In this document: piece by piece, positions 23,184-35,740 of the stretch
Position numbering within the stretch: position 1 is the first letter of the stretch
How the letters are laid out: the number at the start of each line of letters is the position of its first letter
NCBI GenBank assembly: GCA_000711775.1
Contig: ARYC01017303.1
Location: forward strand, 17,390-81,389
DNA: 64,000 bases
Direction of reading: 5' to 3'
Source of the DNA: Oxytricha trifallax
Taxonomy: Eukaryota; Ciliophora; Spirotrichea; Sporadotrichida; Oxytrichidae
Position numbers and translations under genes: made by a program
The notes under the pieces: model-generated
What the model was told of the DNA's origin: nothing
Database searches by the model: none
Seen by the model: the letters and a program-made list of their open reading frames with translations, nothing else

Positions 23184-24430
23184 ATGAAAGTCAAAGATAT
23201 TTTTGAAGACATGAAAAGACATAAATCAGACAACGTTGAAAACACTCGTAAAGTGTTGAGATTAGACAAGAAAACAAAGACTTTCGTGCTTGACTCATGG
23301 AAGAACCTCCGTGTAGGCCAGATTATCCAAGTCCGCCAAGATCAATACTTAGTATTTACAGATTGGTATTGAGATTTGTTAATTTATTATTGAATAAATA
23401 CTTCCCAGCTGACTTGGCTTTGCTGAGATCATCCAACAATAATGGTATTGCCTACGTAGAGACTAAGAATCTCGATGGAGAGACAAACCTCAAGCACAAG
23501 TCAGCTCTGAAAGAGCTCTAAGCCGCTGTCGTTGACGCTTCAGCTTGCACAACCTTTAGAGGTACCTTAACATGTGAATTATTAAAACTTTAATTACTAT
23601 ATAATGGCCAATGCATCTTTACTAAATTATTCAAATATCTTGTGTATTTATTTAACTTGTGAAGCTCCTAATGACTAACTTTACAAGTTTGAAGGTACAG
23701 TTAAAACTGCCGACAATGTAACCTACTCCCTCGACCACAACTCCATTCTATTGCGTGGAACTTCCCTTAGAAACACCGAATGGGTCTATGGTATTGTCAT
23801 CTACACTGGTCACGATTCAAAGATCATGAAGAACTCCAGCAAGTCACGTACCAAGTTCTCAAAGTTAGAAATCTAGACTAACAAACAGATCATCTTGTCA
23901 TATTTAAATGACGAGAAATTCAGTAATACTGTACTCTAGAATATTTACAGAAATGGAAAGTAAAATTATGTCAAATGTACACAAATACATTTTGTAGATA
24001 AATCTTGATCTTTTTATTCCAAATCTTGATTTGCATTATTGGTGCTTCATTCAATGAACTCTGGACTCTCAGAACTGGTTAAACTTACCACCCATACCTC
24101 AACCTTGTTAGTGTGTATTTTAATTTTATTTCTTAGAGTTTATCAAAAACTATAATTTTCTCAACGTGTAATACTTAGATTTGCAATGATTAATTGAATT
24201 TGTAATGAATTGTTAGTGAGGATGACGTTGACAAGAATTTCTGGTAAGGTTTATTTGCAGACAGTGTCACTAGATTCGGTACATGGCTTTTACTTTTCGC
24301 AAACTTCGTTCCTATCTCTTTGATTTAAGATTTATATAATATTTTAGGAAAAAATTGGCTCTTGTTAACTGTGGAAAATACTTCGGATATTTCTTCAAGG
24401 GAAGAGATGATGACAACAACAATTATTCAT
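23184..24430 (+). CDS. P4-type ATPase (flippase), N-terminal half, partial
   Basis: Open after the second transmembrane helix: [14 protein letters not shown] corresponds to the start of the actuator domain. Visible motifs are [20 protein letters not shown], the signature [32 protein letters not shown], hydrophobic segment [16 protein letters not shown], and a TM4 region NFVPISL followed by [15 protein letters not shown]. There the readable sequence ends, before the DKTGTLT phosphorylation motif. IESs with pointers AATACTT, TGTGAA and ATCTTG keep the frame, with a further interruption near 24110-24220. The first helices and the rest are not adjacent, so this gene is fragmented or scrambled. 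It may be the missing 5' half of the flippase at 1-1904, or a paralogue. Confidence 0.9.
23344..23403 (+). other. IES in P4-ATPase, pointer AATACTT
   Basis: AATACTT at 23344-23350 and 23397-23403; joining gives [11 protein letters not shown]. Confidence 0.85.
23573..23663 (+). other. IES in P4-ATPase, pointer TGTGAA
   Basis: TGTGAA at 23573-23578 and 23658-23663; joining gives [17 protein letters not shown], matching the family. Confidence 0.85.
23892..24007 (+). other. IES in P4-ATPase, pointer ATCTTG
   Basis: ATCTTG at 23892-23897 and 24002-24007; joining runs NKQIIL into the third membrane helix. Confidence 0.8.
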
Positions 24431-24539
24431 ATAAAATCATTCAATAAAATAAACATGTATCTAAAATGAAATCGTTTGCATTTTTTAGAAATTTAATGAT
24501 AAATTTGTTATTATTTGTTCATTGTATCTGTATTTGATT

Positions 24540-24905
24540 TCATTAAACATTATAAAGCAAATCTAACTTCCTGATATCCTCCCCATAATTAAATGGTGGT
24601 ATTAAATCCTGCACCTATAGGAAATGAATATTATTTATAACTGAAAAACCTAAGAGGCATATTTATTTTTACCCCATATTTTGGTAAATTTCAACATTAA
24701 ATTAAATAAAACTTAACTTACCCTTTTATAAGGACCAGTGGAAGCAGTGGTAGTCTAACCGTCTCCTCCTTCATCTTTGTCTTCTCTCTTGAGTCCTTTC
24801 AAATTAGTTCTCAAGTTTGCTTTCAACTGTTCAAAGGGGGTCAATTCTCGGCCTACCCCAATCCCTATACTTGATGAAGTAATCCCTGAGCTTGCGTGAT
24901 ATTTA
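24540..24905 (-). CDS. 3' end of an unknown - strand gene
   Basis: A - strand block reads GREL-TPFEQLKANLRTN-LKGLKREDKDEGGDG, then GPYKR, an intron with GTAAGT donor and TTCCTATAG acceptor, and a last exon DLIPPFNYGEDIRKLDLLYN ending at TGA 24542-24540. Codon use is clearly coding. No family recognised. Its upstream part is not contiguous; the R3H-like gene ends about 930 bp further 5', so it might be that gene's 3' end or a separate fragment. Confidence 0.6.
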
Positions 24906-25837
24906 AAATATTATATTGTTATATATTAATTTGTAATAAAACTGTAAATATGATAAAATTAGATGCAGATATTTAGACTCATTCTTTTTCATGTAGAGAG
25001 TAATATTTCTTAAAGTATAATCAAGCCAGGAGGAAGATGGCTATTTTAAGTATATTCTTATGTATTTTACTCCTCTTCTATCGAATTTGCTGTTAAACTA
25101 TAAAATAATGATTAAAATAACGCAATTCCACAACTATTGTAACTTCTAGTGATATTCTTATATTTCTTAAATAAATAACTTACAAGTTCTGTCCCAATAA
25201 TATGCCAGTTTTAAGCATCAGTTTCGTAATGAGAATTACGCATCAATTAGTAATGTTTCAATAGAGTAGTCCAATTTCCTTCGTTTTTCTTCAACTCTTT
25301 TAAATCACCAATTAAGCCTCCCTTGAATTATTCTTAAATTTGTATTTGTTTTAATTGTTAATTTATAATATGATAAAAACCACATACTACTATTAGATTA
25401 TTACAATTACGAATAATACTTGACAGTAATGGAGAATGTATAAAAGTTCTGGAGTACAATATATTGAAAGAAGGGTATTTCCTGTTCTTTGTTAAATTAC
25501 ACCTCAATGTAAGATTTACAAGGTTTTTGGATTGGTTGCTAATTTTGTACAGGCATTACATTGGTTTTATTTGAAATCATGCAGTCAAGTGAAACGATGC
25601 TAATTTAAGTATATAGGTTAAAAATATTTCAGCAATACAATAGCAATAGAATTATACAATAAATATAATAATGATGTTAAATTTAGTGTCATCTTCCCCT
25701 TTCTGAATTTAATTTTAAGTGCTCATAATTCCAGATAATATAGATTGAGGTCCACCACTTAATTTATCCACCATGTTATTTTAATATTTCAAATATTTGA
25801 AAATGTTTATGTATTTATTTTATTTTCAAAATTCCAA
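24906..25837. other. AT-rich stretch without a resolved gene
   Basis: No frame with good coding character; probably IES or spacer between - strand coding blocks. Confidence 0.4.
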
Positions 25838-27954
25838 TCATATTTTCAACTTTAGTTATTTATATAGTTTAATTTCCTGTTTATATATATTAGATTATTA
25901 ATCAGAGAGTAGTGATTGAGACTTTTCCTCCTCATTTTGCGAGTAGAGCTTTCTCCAGTAGGTGTGAGTATCAATCCTTTTGACAACTTTCTTGCCCAAG
26001 TATACTCTGTACTCATGTATCTTGCAATTGTTGTCATTGGGAGTTAATAAATGAAATGTATTAACTGTGATGAAATAAAGTATATTAAGGAGCCTACCAT
26101 TGGATAAGTAGTCTATGGCCTTCACATTCTAAACACTCAACAACCTTAACTTCTTCAGGTCTATCTCTGAATATTTTAGGACCTTAATCAGACTTTGAGA
26201 GAAGCTACTGCAACTCAAGTTCAAAAGCCTCTTTGCGCTGTTGAGTCTGAATCTTCTCATTCTTGATGCGTTGTTGCTTCTCGAGATAAGCTTGCTTTTC
26301 TTCTTCAGTCATCTATAGAACAAGTTCTTTCTCGTCTTCACCATGAATGCGCTTTTTCAAGAGAGTTTGTCCATAAGAATTTTGCTGATAGGAAGTGCGA
26401 TCCTTTGAAGATTATTGAGAGAAATTTGAGAAAGAGGAATCTCTTTGCGAAAACTGAGAAGATGTGCGGTCTGCCGGTTGAGGGTTAAGCTTCCACTCCT
26501 ATTCGTTACTATCATCTCTCATTTCTGTATCTTCCAAAGATTGTGAATGATGGTTAGAAGTCACTTGGTTGCTTGTATCTTACTAGGTAGATTTCTGAGA
26601 ATTTGAATTCTGGGAATATCTTTGTTGCTCTTAAAGATATCTGTCTCTTTGCTTTTTGAGATTCTCTTCGTAAACCCTCATCTTTCTTTGTAGTTCTTTG
26701 AGTCTTACTTCAATCGGCCCATCCCAGAACTTTTCAATACTATCGTCCTTGATGCCTCTCTTTTCGCAAATTTAAAGTACATGCATGAATTCATCAATAA
26801 TATTTTAAAAGTTTAGAAAACTTCTCTGATGAGTTTTTCTCTCATTGTGATCGGATTGTCTCTTGGAATGCCTGCAAAACTTTGGTTCTTAAATTTCTCT
26901 CTGATTTTCTCCTTTTCCTTGTCAATTCTAAGAAGCTCCTTCTCTGTGATTTTAGGGAATAAACAATCTCTATAGATGATCACTTTTCTGTTGTTTCTAT
27001 TGGCCTTTCCATGTGAGATAAGTTAATAAGAAAAATGAAAGTCCAATTAAAAAACAATCATTAGTGTAATTGTATTGCAATAGATACTTCTCATTCCAAT
27101 GAAATTGCAAAGTGCATGGACTAAAGCTCTGGCTTATGGATCTAAATTTTCAGGAAACTCCAGAGCCACTTATTTCTCTTGAGGAAAGTTCTCAAGGAAC
27201 TGAAGTACAATTTAAGATACGATATACTCAAAATCTTTCTCATTCTCAAATGTAACCTCAGGGTAATCCTCAAAGATAGAAGTAGGGAGAGAAACCTTAT
27301 TTAAGTGGATATCTTCGCTTGCAGGGTTAAGTTTTCTAAATTTTAAAATTAAATATTGCCTTTACCAAAAGAAAAAAGGGCAGATAATAAATAGAATGAA
27401 ACTTCTCTCTTCGTTCCAGATGTTTCTCATCTGATCAGTGTTCTTCTACCCAGTCATGATTCTGGAGCTATCTAGGATCTTATCAAGTTGAAATCTGTCT
27501 CTTAGAACGTAAGCCTCATCTTTCTTTGATTTTCCTGTAATTGTGGTCACTTCCTCAGCTTACTCTTAAGATTCTGCAGAATCATCAATTTTTTCAGGAA
27601 TCAGCTGTGTATCTTAGTTTATGATACTTTAAATTAGAACAAGAATCTGTAAAGTGACATTTTATAAGCTTTTAGGTAGAATATTCTTAGCATATCTAAT
27701 ATAATAAAAATATAGTTGAGTTATGGATATTCTATCATAGGTATGGTCTACTAATTGTAGCTGTTCAAAGTACAGTCTATCACAGAGTCACTCAATGTAG
27801 TATCTTAGTCTATAAGATTAGCAGGTTAGGATTTATTTGGCAAACTGTAAAGATTCTTACCTTCAGATATGATAATCTCAGAAAGATTGCTTGGCTTAAA
27901 TTCTGTTGTGGATTAAAACTTAATCTCGTTCAAATTTATTAAAGTTTGATTCAT
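25838..27954 (-). CDS. R3H-like domain protein, hypothetical
   Basis: Reads leftward from ATG 27954 (MNQTLINLNEIKFQSTTEFK). After IESs/introns, blocks read EEVTTITGKSKKDEAYVLRD and QFLENFPQEKQVALEFPENL followed by ALVHALCNFIGM, which fits the R3H single-stranded nucleic-acid binding pattern (LEFP ... R-LVH-L---G). Then a charged block (VIIYRDCLFPKITEKELLRI), a long Gln/Ser-rich coiled-coil region and a Cys-containing tail (VVECLECEGHR; HEYRVYLGKKVVKRIDTHTY). The frame change between the last two blocks near 26040-26110 was not resolved; the nominal TGA is 25840-25838. R3H call moderate, overall gene call strong. Confidence 0.6.
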
Positions 27955-28033
27955 TTAATTTATTATAAAATCAAGCATTAACTCAGCTTATATAGTCCCA
28001 GTATCATGAGTCTTATCATTTGGATTCATATAT

Positions 28034-29357
28034 CACCACATCATTAACAGTAATCTTTAATCTAATCTTTATAGTCGAATCGCTGTTTGGGTTAGAGCCT
28101 TTTCCTTTTCTTAAAATCCTTTTCAAACAGGAGCCATTGTCTTTGAACCAATCCTCTACTTTGACAAAATCGTGAAGCTGTGCCTCTACTGTCAAGTTTT
28201 GACTTGGATTTGAGTTTAGTTTATCCCCTAAAATCTCTAATAGCTGTGGGTCTTAAATATATTCTTCTAATTAAGATATATGATGTCTATGTTTAAGAGA
28301 TAATACATAATATTTATAGTTATTTCATCTTATTCAGTAATGAAAGATCTCTTGACCTCAACTTTAGAATGCTCATTTCTTTTCAATGATTCTAGAATTT
28401 TCCTGAAAGTAATTGAAATCTCAGGATCATTCAATTTTGTTTGCTATTTTTCTCTCTAATATAGAACTTCTTCAGGATTGAAATAAGCTTTTAAAGAGAA
28501 ATTGACTTCATCTATTTCTGTTGGTCTTTCCCATTCTTTATTAGGTGGCTTTTGTACAAATGTCTTTAGGAAGTCTAAAATTAGACACAAATATAAGTCT
28601 ATAATTGATATCATATGAGTATAGCCATTATTTTAAATTAAGTTTCCATCTGCTTCTAGATCTATTCTTTCAATCCAATCAACAAGTTTAACTTCATAAA
28701 TGATTCCTTTTTTCATGAGTCGCTCTCTGTTCTCACCCTCTTCGTAACCCTTGGGAAAATTAAGCTTATCAACATTTTCTTTTCTGCCAAAGCCATACTT
28801 CCTCTTAATCTTAATTTTAGCTTTTTCACCTTGCCTCATTTCTTGGATTGCCTTCCAGAGACCCTCAGGCCATGAAATATCACCAAGAGAGATAAAAATT
28901 GTTAAAATGAAAGATCATAAATGCCTTAAATATACAACAAAATATAGCTATGAATTAGATTTGGAAAAGTTTCCCATCAGAACTATCAAAGATAGTGTGA
29001 TCAAAGAAATAAGCTGTGTATATTATGTTAACTAAATAGTTCATCTTGGGTTTTTTAACTCCATCACCAACTTCCAGAATTTCTTTCTTAACTTTAGAGT
29101 CATATGTTATTTCTTAAACATCTCCCACATTCTACATGGGAGGATCTAGCATGGCATCACTGTCTTAACCACCTATTAAAATCAGAATAATTAATCATAT
29201 ACTTAAATGTTATAGCAAAGTCTGCCGATTTTCTATGTTAAAGAAGAGAAAACATACCATCTTCCGTGGGTTAGCTTGAAGCCACTTCTTCGTTGTGAAG
29301 TGGGTCCTCGTTTAGACCAAGATCAGCTAGATCAGCGTTTAATCCCATTGTTTCCAT
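28034..29357 (-). CDS. FKBP-TPR co-chaperone, 5' MDS group (piece 1 of 3)
   Basis: Starts at ATG 29357 (METMGLNADLADLGLNEDPL). An intron follows near 29262-29180. FKBP domain 1 is visible: EILEVGDGVKKPKMNYLV, GDISWPEGLWKAIQEMRQGE, YEVKLVDWIERIDLEADGN. A second degenerate unit (EWERPTEIDEVNF ... ILESLKRNEHSKVEV) and a third (QLHDFVKVEDWFKDNGSCLK ... IRLKITVNDVV) follow. The last ends abruptly at pointer TGTTAATGATGTGGTG (28049-28034 on this strand), which recurs at 22308 on the + strand where domain 3 continues. Three FKBP-like units plus TPRs resemble the FKBP62/65 type of HSP90 co-chaperone. Whether the isomerase site is active was not checked. Confidence 0.9.
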
Positions 29358-29666
29358 TTTAAAGATTTAAAAACTTAAATATAAATTTCAAATTTATCTT
29401 TTATAAAAGATATATAGATTCATGAAATTTTACATATACTTATAAGATTTTTTTGTTAAAGTTAGAAACAAAAAATAAACAAATGGCATTTCCTAAAGTA
29501 AGAAAATGTAATTAGTGTTCTTAAAATATTTTTATTTGATCTAATATAAAATTCTAATTGAGTATTTTAAATGTAAAATTTGTTAAATGATAAATTAAAT
29601 AGAATACTGACTTAAATAGTAAATAAATAACTTAAGATAGTTCTTTAACTTTATATACTTTTTATT

Positions 29667-32600
29667 TCAGACATACCTGAATTCTTGATTTTAGTTAATG
29701 CCTGAATAACTTGGAGTGTTTGCAAAACCAACTGGTATTTTATAGTGTCCAGGGCCTGGTGTGCCATTTACAGGGTCTCTTATTTCACCCTTAGGTATCG
29801 AATAGACTATTGAAGTGTGTCCAGACACATTGTAATCTCTGGCATCATATTAACCTGGTCCTGGTTAGTTATTCTATAAATAATATTGTCCTAAAAAATT
29901 TCTGGTGAATATAATAATAATATAATTGAAGTTATCCTTGGTTGGTGAATTAGTTCTTGATCTGTCAGGACTGCGACTGAAATCAATAGATGGATTTTAA
30001 TGTCTAATTCTCTCCTAATCTTATTCGTAAGTGCCTGGTCCTGGAATACCATTATTTTGTCTATCTTAGTCCCTTCCTCTGATACTAAATGAAGGACCAC
30101 TATTAAGTTAACTTGCTTGATCATATTGACCTGGGCCTGGTTATGAAAGGTCTTTGTCAACTGTCAAGAAATCGCGTTTAGTTTAGGGCATTCTGAAAGA
30201 ACGAGCTTGGTCTTTTACTATATCATGTTGAGCATCGTATTGACCTGGGCCTGGCACATCTGACCTGTTGTGATTAATATAAAAATAAGAATAATAATTT
30301 AAGATCAAATTGGAATCAACTACATAATAATTAATTCAGTGATCTTGAGGTTTGCCTCTAATACTAAAGCTTTTTACATCCATTCCAAATTATTTAGTAT
30401 CTGCATAGTTCCCAGGTCCTGGCATATTTAATTATTCTTTGTTGATAATTTATGTTCTTTGTGTTGTGTTGTCTATTTTGAAACTTGGATTATTATGTCT
30501 GGTTACAGTCTCATCTGGATTATACTAACCTGGTCCTGGAATATCCGATTTTATGTGATAAAATAAAATTTTTTAATAGTATTTATTTGGGGAAAAAATT
30601 AAAAAAATTTTCAGCTTAGTAAAAAGATTTATCTAATAAATATAATATGAATCAATAACCATATTCAATATTAAAGTGATCTTATTACTTTCCTTTTATG
30701 CTAAAGCTCTGAGCATCTTGCCCAAATTATTTCTGTTCAGAGTAGTTTCCTGGGCCTGGCATATACATCTAATCTCTGCTTACCATTTAAGTCCTCTGAG
30801 TTGTATTGTCAATCTTGAAACTGGGATTATTATGTTTTGTGACAGTCTCATCTGGATTGTATTAGCCTGGACCTGGAATTTCATTTTTAGGAGGTGAATC
30901 ATTTCGTTAACCAATTGTAAACTGTTAAGAAATTATGAGTTATAGATAAAGTAACTTACTGTTTTTGTGTTTAATTTCGATGGAGACTCATATTAACCTG
31001 GGCCTGGGGAATATATACTTTCTTTTGACACCAACTCTGTTCTTGTAACCATAGAATTCATTTTGTATGAAATTACTGCGTCTTTAGCTTGACTTAATGA
31101 GGGATCGTATTCACCAGGTCCTGGAACGTTATTTCCTATTTTATCTTATATTTACAATTTTAATAAAAATAATTCATATCTTGGGGCTTTCCTCTGATTG
31201 AAAATGATTTTGCATCTTAACCAAAGTTCTTTTATTGATTATAGATACCAGGTCCTGAAAATCAAAATTTATAAAACAAGATTTCATAAAATTTATCCTG
31301 GTAATGATAATTGTTCTTTAGAAACTATATTTCCTCTTGCTGATTAAGAAATCTTAAATGATGTCAAAGCTTAATCTTTCGTTAAATTATCATTTGGATT
31401 ATACTAGCCTGGTCCTGGTTTATTCATATCCATTGTGTCTTTTGGCTTTCCAGATATTGTGTAAGAAACATTCTATCCAAGTTAAGAATGCTGATCATAA
31501 ATGCCGGGTCCAGGAAGATTTCTAGCTTCTTTTGATACAACATCTGCTCTTTTGCTGCTGCTCATTTTATAAGCCAGGGTTCTATCCTTTACCATTGAGA
31601 TGTCGGTTTCGTAGTTACCTGGACCTGGACTATCATTTCTACTAGGATCTCTAGGTCTTCCTCTTATTGATACTGATTGAGCATTATCTCCAAAACGCTT
31701 GGGTGAATCATACTCACCTGGACCTGGTTGATAGAGCATTTCCTTAGTGACTATGTCCATTCGTTGACTTTAAGAAACCTTATGGGAAACTACTCTATCT
31801 TTAACAAAATTAGAATCAGCTTGATATTAGCCTGGTCCTGGTACATCTGATTTAATCCTGTCGTCTGGCTTCCCTCTAATAGAAAACTAAATTAATATTA
31901 ACAACTTAAAATATTCCTTACTCCTTGTGCATTTTTGCCAAATTAATTTTATGAATCGGCATATGAGCCTGGACCTGGCTAGTCTTGATTATACTTTTAG
32001 ACTATTTCACTTCTCAGGGATTTTGAAATTGCATAGGATACTGTTTAATTTTTAGTCAGATTATTAACTGGTTCATACTATCCTGGTCCAGGGCTAAGTT
32101 CTTATCTACTTTTACTTCTACCTCCCATAGTGTATTTGGGACCATCATATCCTTGTTTCTATGGACTTCCATAATTTCCTGGTCCTGGTAGATTCTTAGC
32201 TTCTTTAGAAACGATTTCTTATCTATAACTCTTACTCATTTAAAAACCTCTCAAATTATCCTTAATGATATTAGAATTGGGTTCATAACCTCCTGGTCCA
32301 GGGCTCAAATCTTTATATTTAGGTTAATTCTTGCCTTACATAGTAAACTATGGCCCTTTGCTTCCGAATTTCTAATTTTCTTCATAATTTCCAGGTCCTG
32401 GACTCAATGCTTATTCTTTATTAATAACTTAAGTCCTTGCAGATTTCCCCATTCTATATGATGGGCTCTTATCTCTATTAACCTAATCCATTGCATCATA
32501 ATGTCCAGGTCCTGGTATCATATCTTTTTTTAAAGCTTCTCTCTTACTCTAAATAGTGAAAGAGTTTACATTATTTCCAAATTAATTAGCATCTGTGTAT

Positions 32601-34698
32601 TGTCCTGGGCCAGGCATTTCTTTAGCTTGCTTGCTGACAACATCTTATCTTTGGCTATTGTTCATTTTAAAATTTCTTAGGCTATCTTTGACTTTATTAT
32701 GATCAGCATCATAGGCTCCTGGACCTGGCAGTTTGTTATCTGGTTAGTCTTTAGGCCTTGGTTTGAATGAATAAGATTTATTGTTAGATCCTATGTTCTT
32801 AGATTTATCATCGTATGATAAACTTAGTTTATTAAATAAGCAAAAGCAATTGATTATATTGACCAGGTCCAATATTGCTGCTGGATGTGTTAAAGTTTTG
32901 CATTCTTTTAGATCCACTTTTAATGCTCGCTTGTGGTATTCTATCTTTAGATAGGATATCTGAAGGGTCATACTAACCAGGAGCCGGGGAACTTTCATTT
33001 CTCTAATCTTTAGGTCTGCCTCTTATTGAATAAGTAGGAACATCTTACCCAAAACCTTTAACAGCATCATATTGACCTGGACCAGGTATTTGGTTCGTAG
33101 ATCTGCTATGAAATAATTATTGGTTGCTAGATTTTTATGATATTTTAACGTTTCTAGTGTTATCTTTAACATAGTTTGGATTAGGATCATAATTTAAAAT
33201 GAAAGAAAAATTATTAAAACATTTTATAAATAATTTCCTGGACCAGGGGTATAATTTTTGAGTGTTGAGTTAATTTTCTCTCCAATCTAAAAAGATCTTG
33301 CACTCTTTTGATTAGGGAGATTATAATTACCTGGTCCGGGCATAAGCTTTTAGTCTTTACTTAAGTAATTATCTCTCTTGACCTTACTAAATGCAGCAGC
33401 CTTAATCTTATCTTTCAAAGCATTTGTGTTAGCATCATAAGCACCTGGCCCTGGGACGCTAACTTTGTCTTTAGGAATGGAAGAGAGGCGCTCAGATTTA
33501 TTTTTCATAGAGGATACACCTCTTTAAGACTTCGCAGCTTCTGTGATAGAATTATAAATTGCTATTTATTAATAATTGTGATAGTCTTGCTGTGATTACT
33601 GTAAGACCCTGGGCCTGGTGTGCTATTTATCTTTGCAGTTTAAGGTCTTGAGCCCATACTAATATTGTTCAAAGATTTTCCCATTTATTTGCTAGCTCCA
33701 TCATAAGTTCCTGGTCCTGGAATGATATCCTTGCTACTTATTCCTTTCTATCCTTTTTGCATACCGAACGTAGGATTTTTGTATTTAACCGCTTCATGTT
33801 TGGGAGAATATGCTCCTGGTCCAGGAGACATTAATCTTTCTCTCAGTGAAGCACTCATAATTTAGGAAGTGTCTCTCTTTGATTTAGATCCAAAAGGTGA
33901 AGCATTATATTTAGCTGAATTTAATAGTGAATTTCCACCTGAAACATCGTAGTAACCTGGTCCTGGAACTTGAGACATTTTTTGCTCTAGTCTTTTTCCT
34001 GCTATTCTATAAAGCTGTCAGTATAAGTATGATAGATTTAGATTTAGCTTAGTTTAATGACTATTGAATAATTTTTGAAAACTTACGAGAACACAGGGGG
34101 TTTGTTCAGGAGTTGAGGCTCATACGATCCTGGTCCAGGGTTTTAATAGAGATCTTGTTTCTATGGGGTCATGTTCACAGATCTATTTCCCATCGAATAT
34201 TGTACATTCATTCTTAACTATATATCCAAATTGGTAAATAAAACTTGTTTTTTTAGGATGAAAAATGTGTAAAGTTTATAGGTTATAAATAGAGATATAA
34301 TTTTATCACATCAAAATAAAATGAGAATAAATTAAGAATGTATCTTTTATTTGATCTATCGTTTTAAACTTACTTTTGTCGCATCTGAATCATAAGCACC
34401 TGGTCCTGGGTTCAAATCCCCTTCATTAGGTCTGCCAGATCTTGAAAAGCTATATCAGTTTTATTATAAATGACCTATAATTCTTACGTCCACTCTGGAG
34501 AGCTGTCTTTTACAACTTTGATACTACGATCAGGGTCGTAATTGTCTGGTCCTGGGGAATTAGTTCTTCCACCTCCGAGACTACCATCTATTTTCAAATT
34601 ATGAGATACAAAGTTAAAATAGAAATGAAACTTATATGCTGAAGTTAAAATATCTAATTACCTCTATTATTCTTTGAAAAGCTATAAGCAATAGACAT
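29667..34698 (-). CDS. PGPG-Y repeat protein (sperm-tail PG-rich, STPGR-like), very long
   Basis: The - strand encodes about 38 copies of a PGPG-x-Y-D/E motif spaced roughly 30-40 residues apart, each followed by basic/Ser-rich linkers with G-R or KG (for example LYQPGPGEYDSPKRFGD). This is the sperm-tail PG-rich repeat pattern found in ciliary and microtubule-associated proteins. Start ATG 34698 (MSIAYSFSKNNR) is followed by a GT-AG intron; several more introns interrupt the repeats (for example near 30600, 33200 and 34300). It ends at TGA 29669-29667 after NTPSYSGINQNQEFRYV. Roughly 1,500 residues. The DNA repeats are diverged, so this is not a recent tandem array. A role at the axoneme or cortex is inference from the repeat family. 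Confidence 0.9.
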
Positions 34699-35740
34699 AT
34701 TTTTTTAGTACAGAAACTCTTGAAGATATAATTATTGAAAGTATTGGGTTTGGTTGATTTATCTTAAAATAAAACTAAATATTGTTTGAAAAAGGAATAA
34801 CTGGGAATTTTTTTAAAAATATAATTAAATTAGGACTATCTTAAATATGAAATTGTTTTTTCTATGATCATTTCAGTTTTGATAATAATTCTTTAAAGTA
34901 AAAAAATAAATTAATTAAAACTTGTTAAATGAGATAGAACTTATTGTGACTTTATTAATCATTAATTTTTACTTTGAGATTTTAATCAATCTTTAAATAA
35001 AATTTAATAGTTAACTGATATAATATGATTTAATGAGTTTGCGCCTCGATTGCATATTTAAACTATTAAATTTCAAATTTATCATTACTTATTTCAAATT
35101 TATAACACATATACCAAGGTACTAACAAATACATGGGGTTTAATAATATTATAGTCTATTTAATCTGCAATCAATTTCATTTTGTTTTATGGCTTTAAAT
35201 ATAAAAATATAAAAAGTAATTATTGAACCCCATATTTCCTAAAATACCTATCTATTTACTATCTCAAAAGTTACCTCACTTAAAACAGAATTTCCAATTT
35301 TTCATTAAAAAAAGACAATTATTTCACACATACCAGATAATATGTAAGCACGTCGTTCAATCACCAAATAAGTCAGAGACTACCAAAATCCAAAGAAAAA
35401 CAATCAGTTTTAATTTATGTTTATTAATGAGAAAAAAATGGCATAATAAAATTTTGTAAATTTATTATTAATTTCTTAAAATTACTAATAAGTTTTCTCC
35501 ATCGCCAATCAAGAGATACGTGAGTTCAAAATCATTCAGCCATCATTTTTATTAGATTTAAAATAATATAGAAAAAAAATTTACATTTATTTTCTAACTT
35601 ATTAACCGCACGAGTTTTTTTAAAAAGTGTAATTCAAGTATTTATAATTACAATCATTAATCTCAAAGTAATTAAGCTCATGATAATCTCAATAAAGAGA
35701 ACCTTAATATAAAAATTTAAAGGAATTTTATCTGTATTTA
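34699..35740. other. AT-rich spacer
   Basis: Weak open frames only. About 35335-35400 is a slightly GC-richer patch that might be a small MDS, but nothing supports a gene. Confidence 0.4.
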
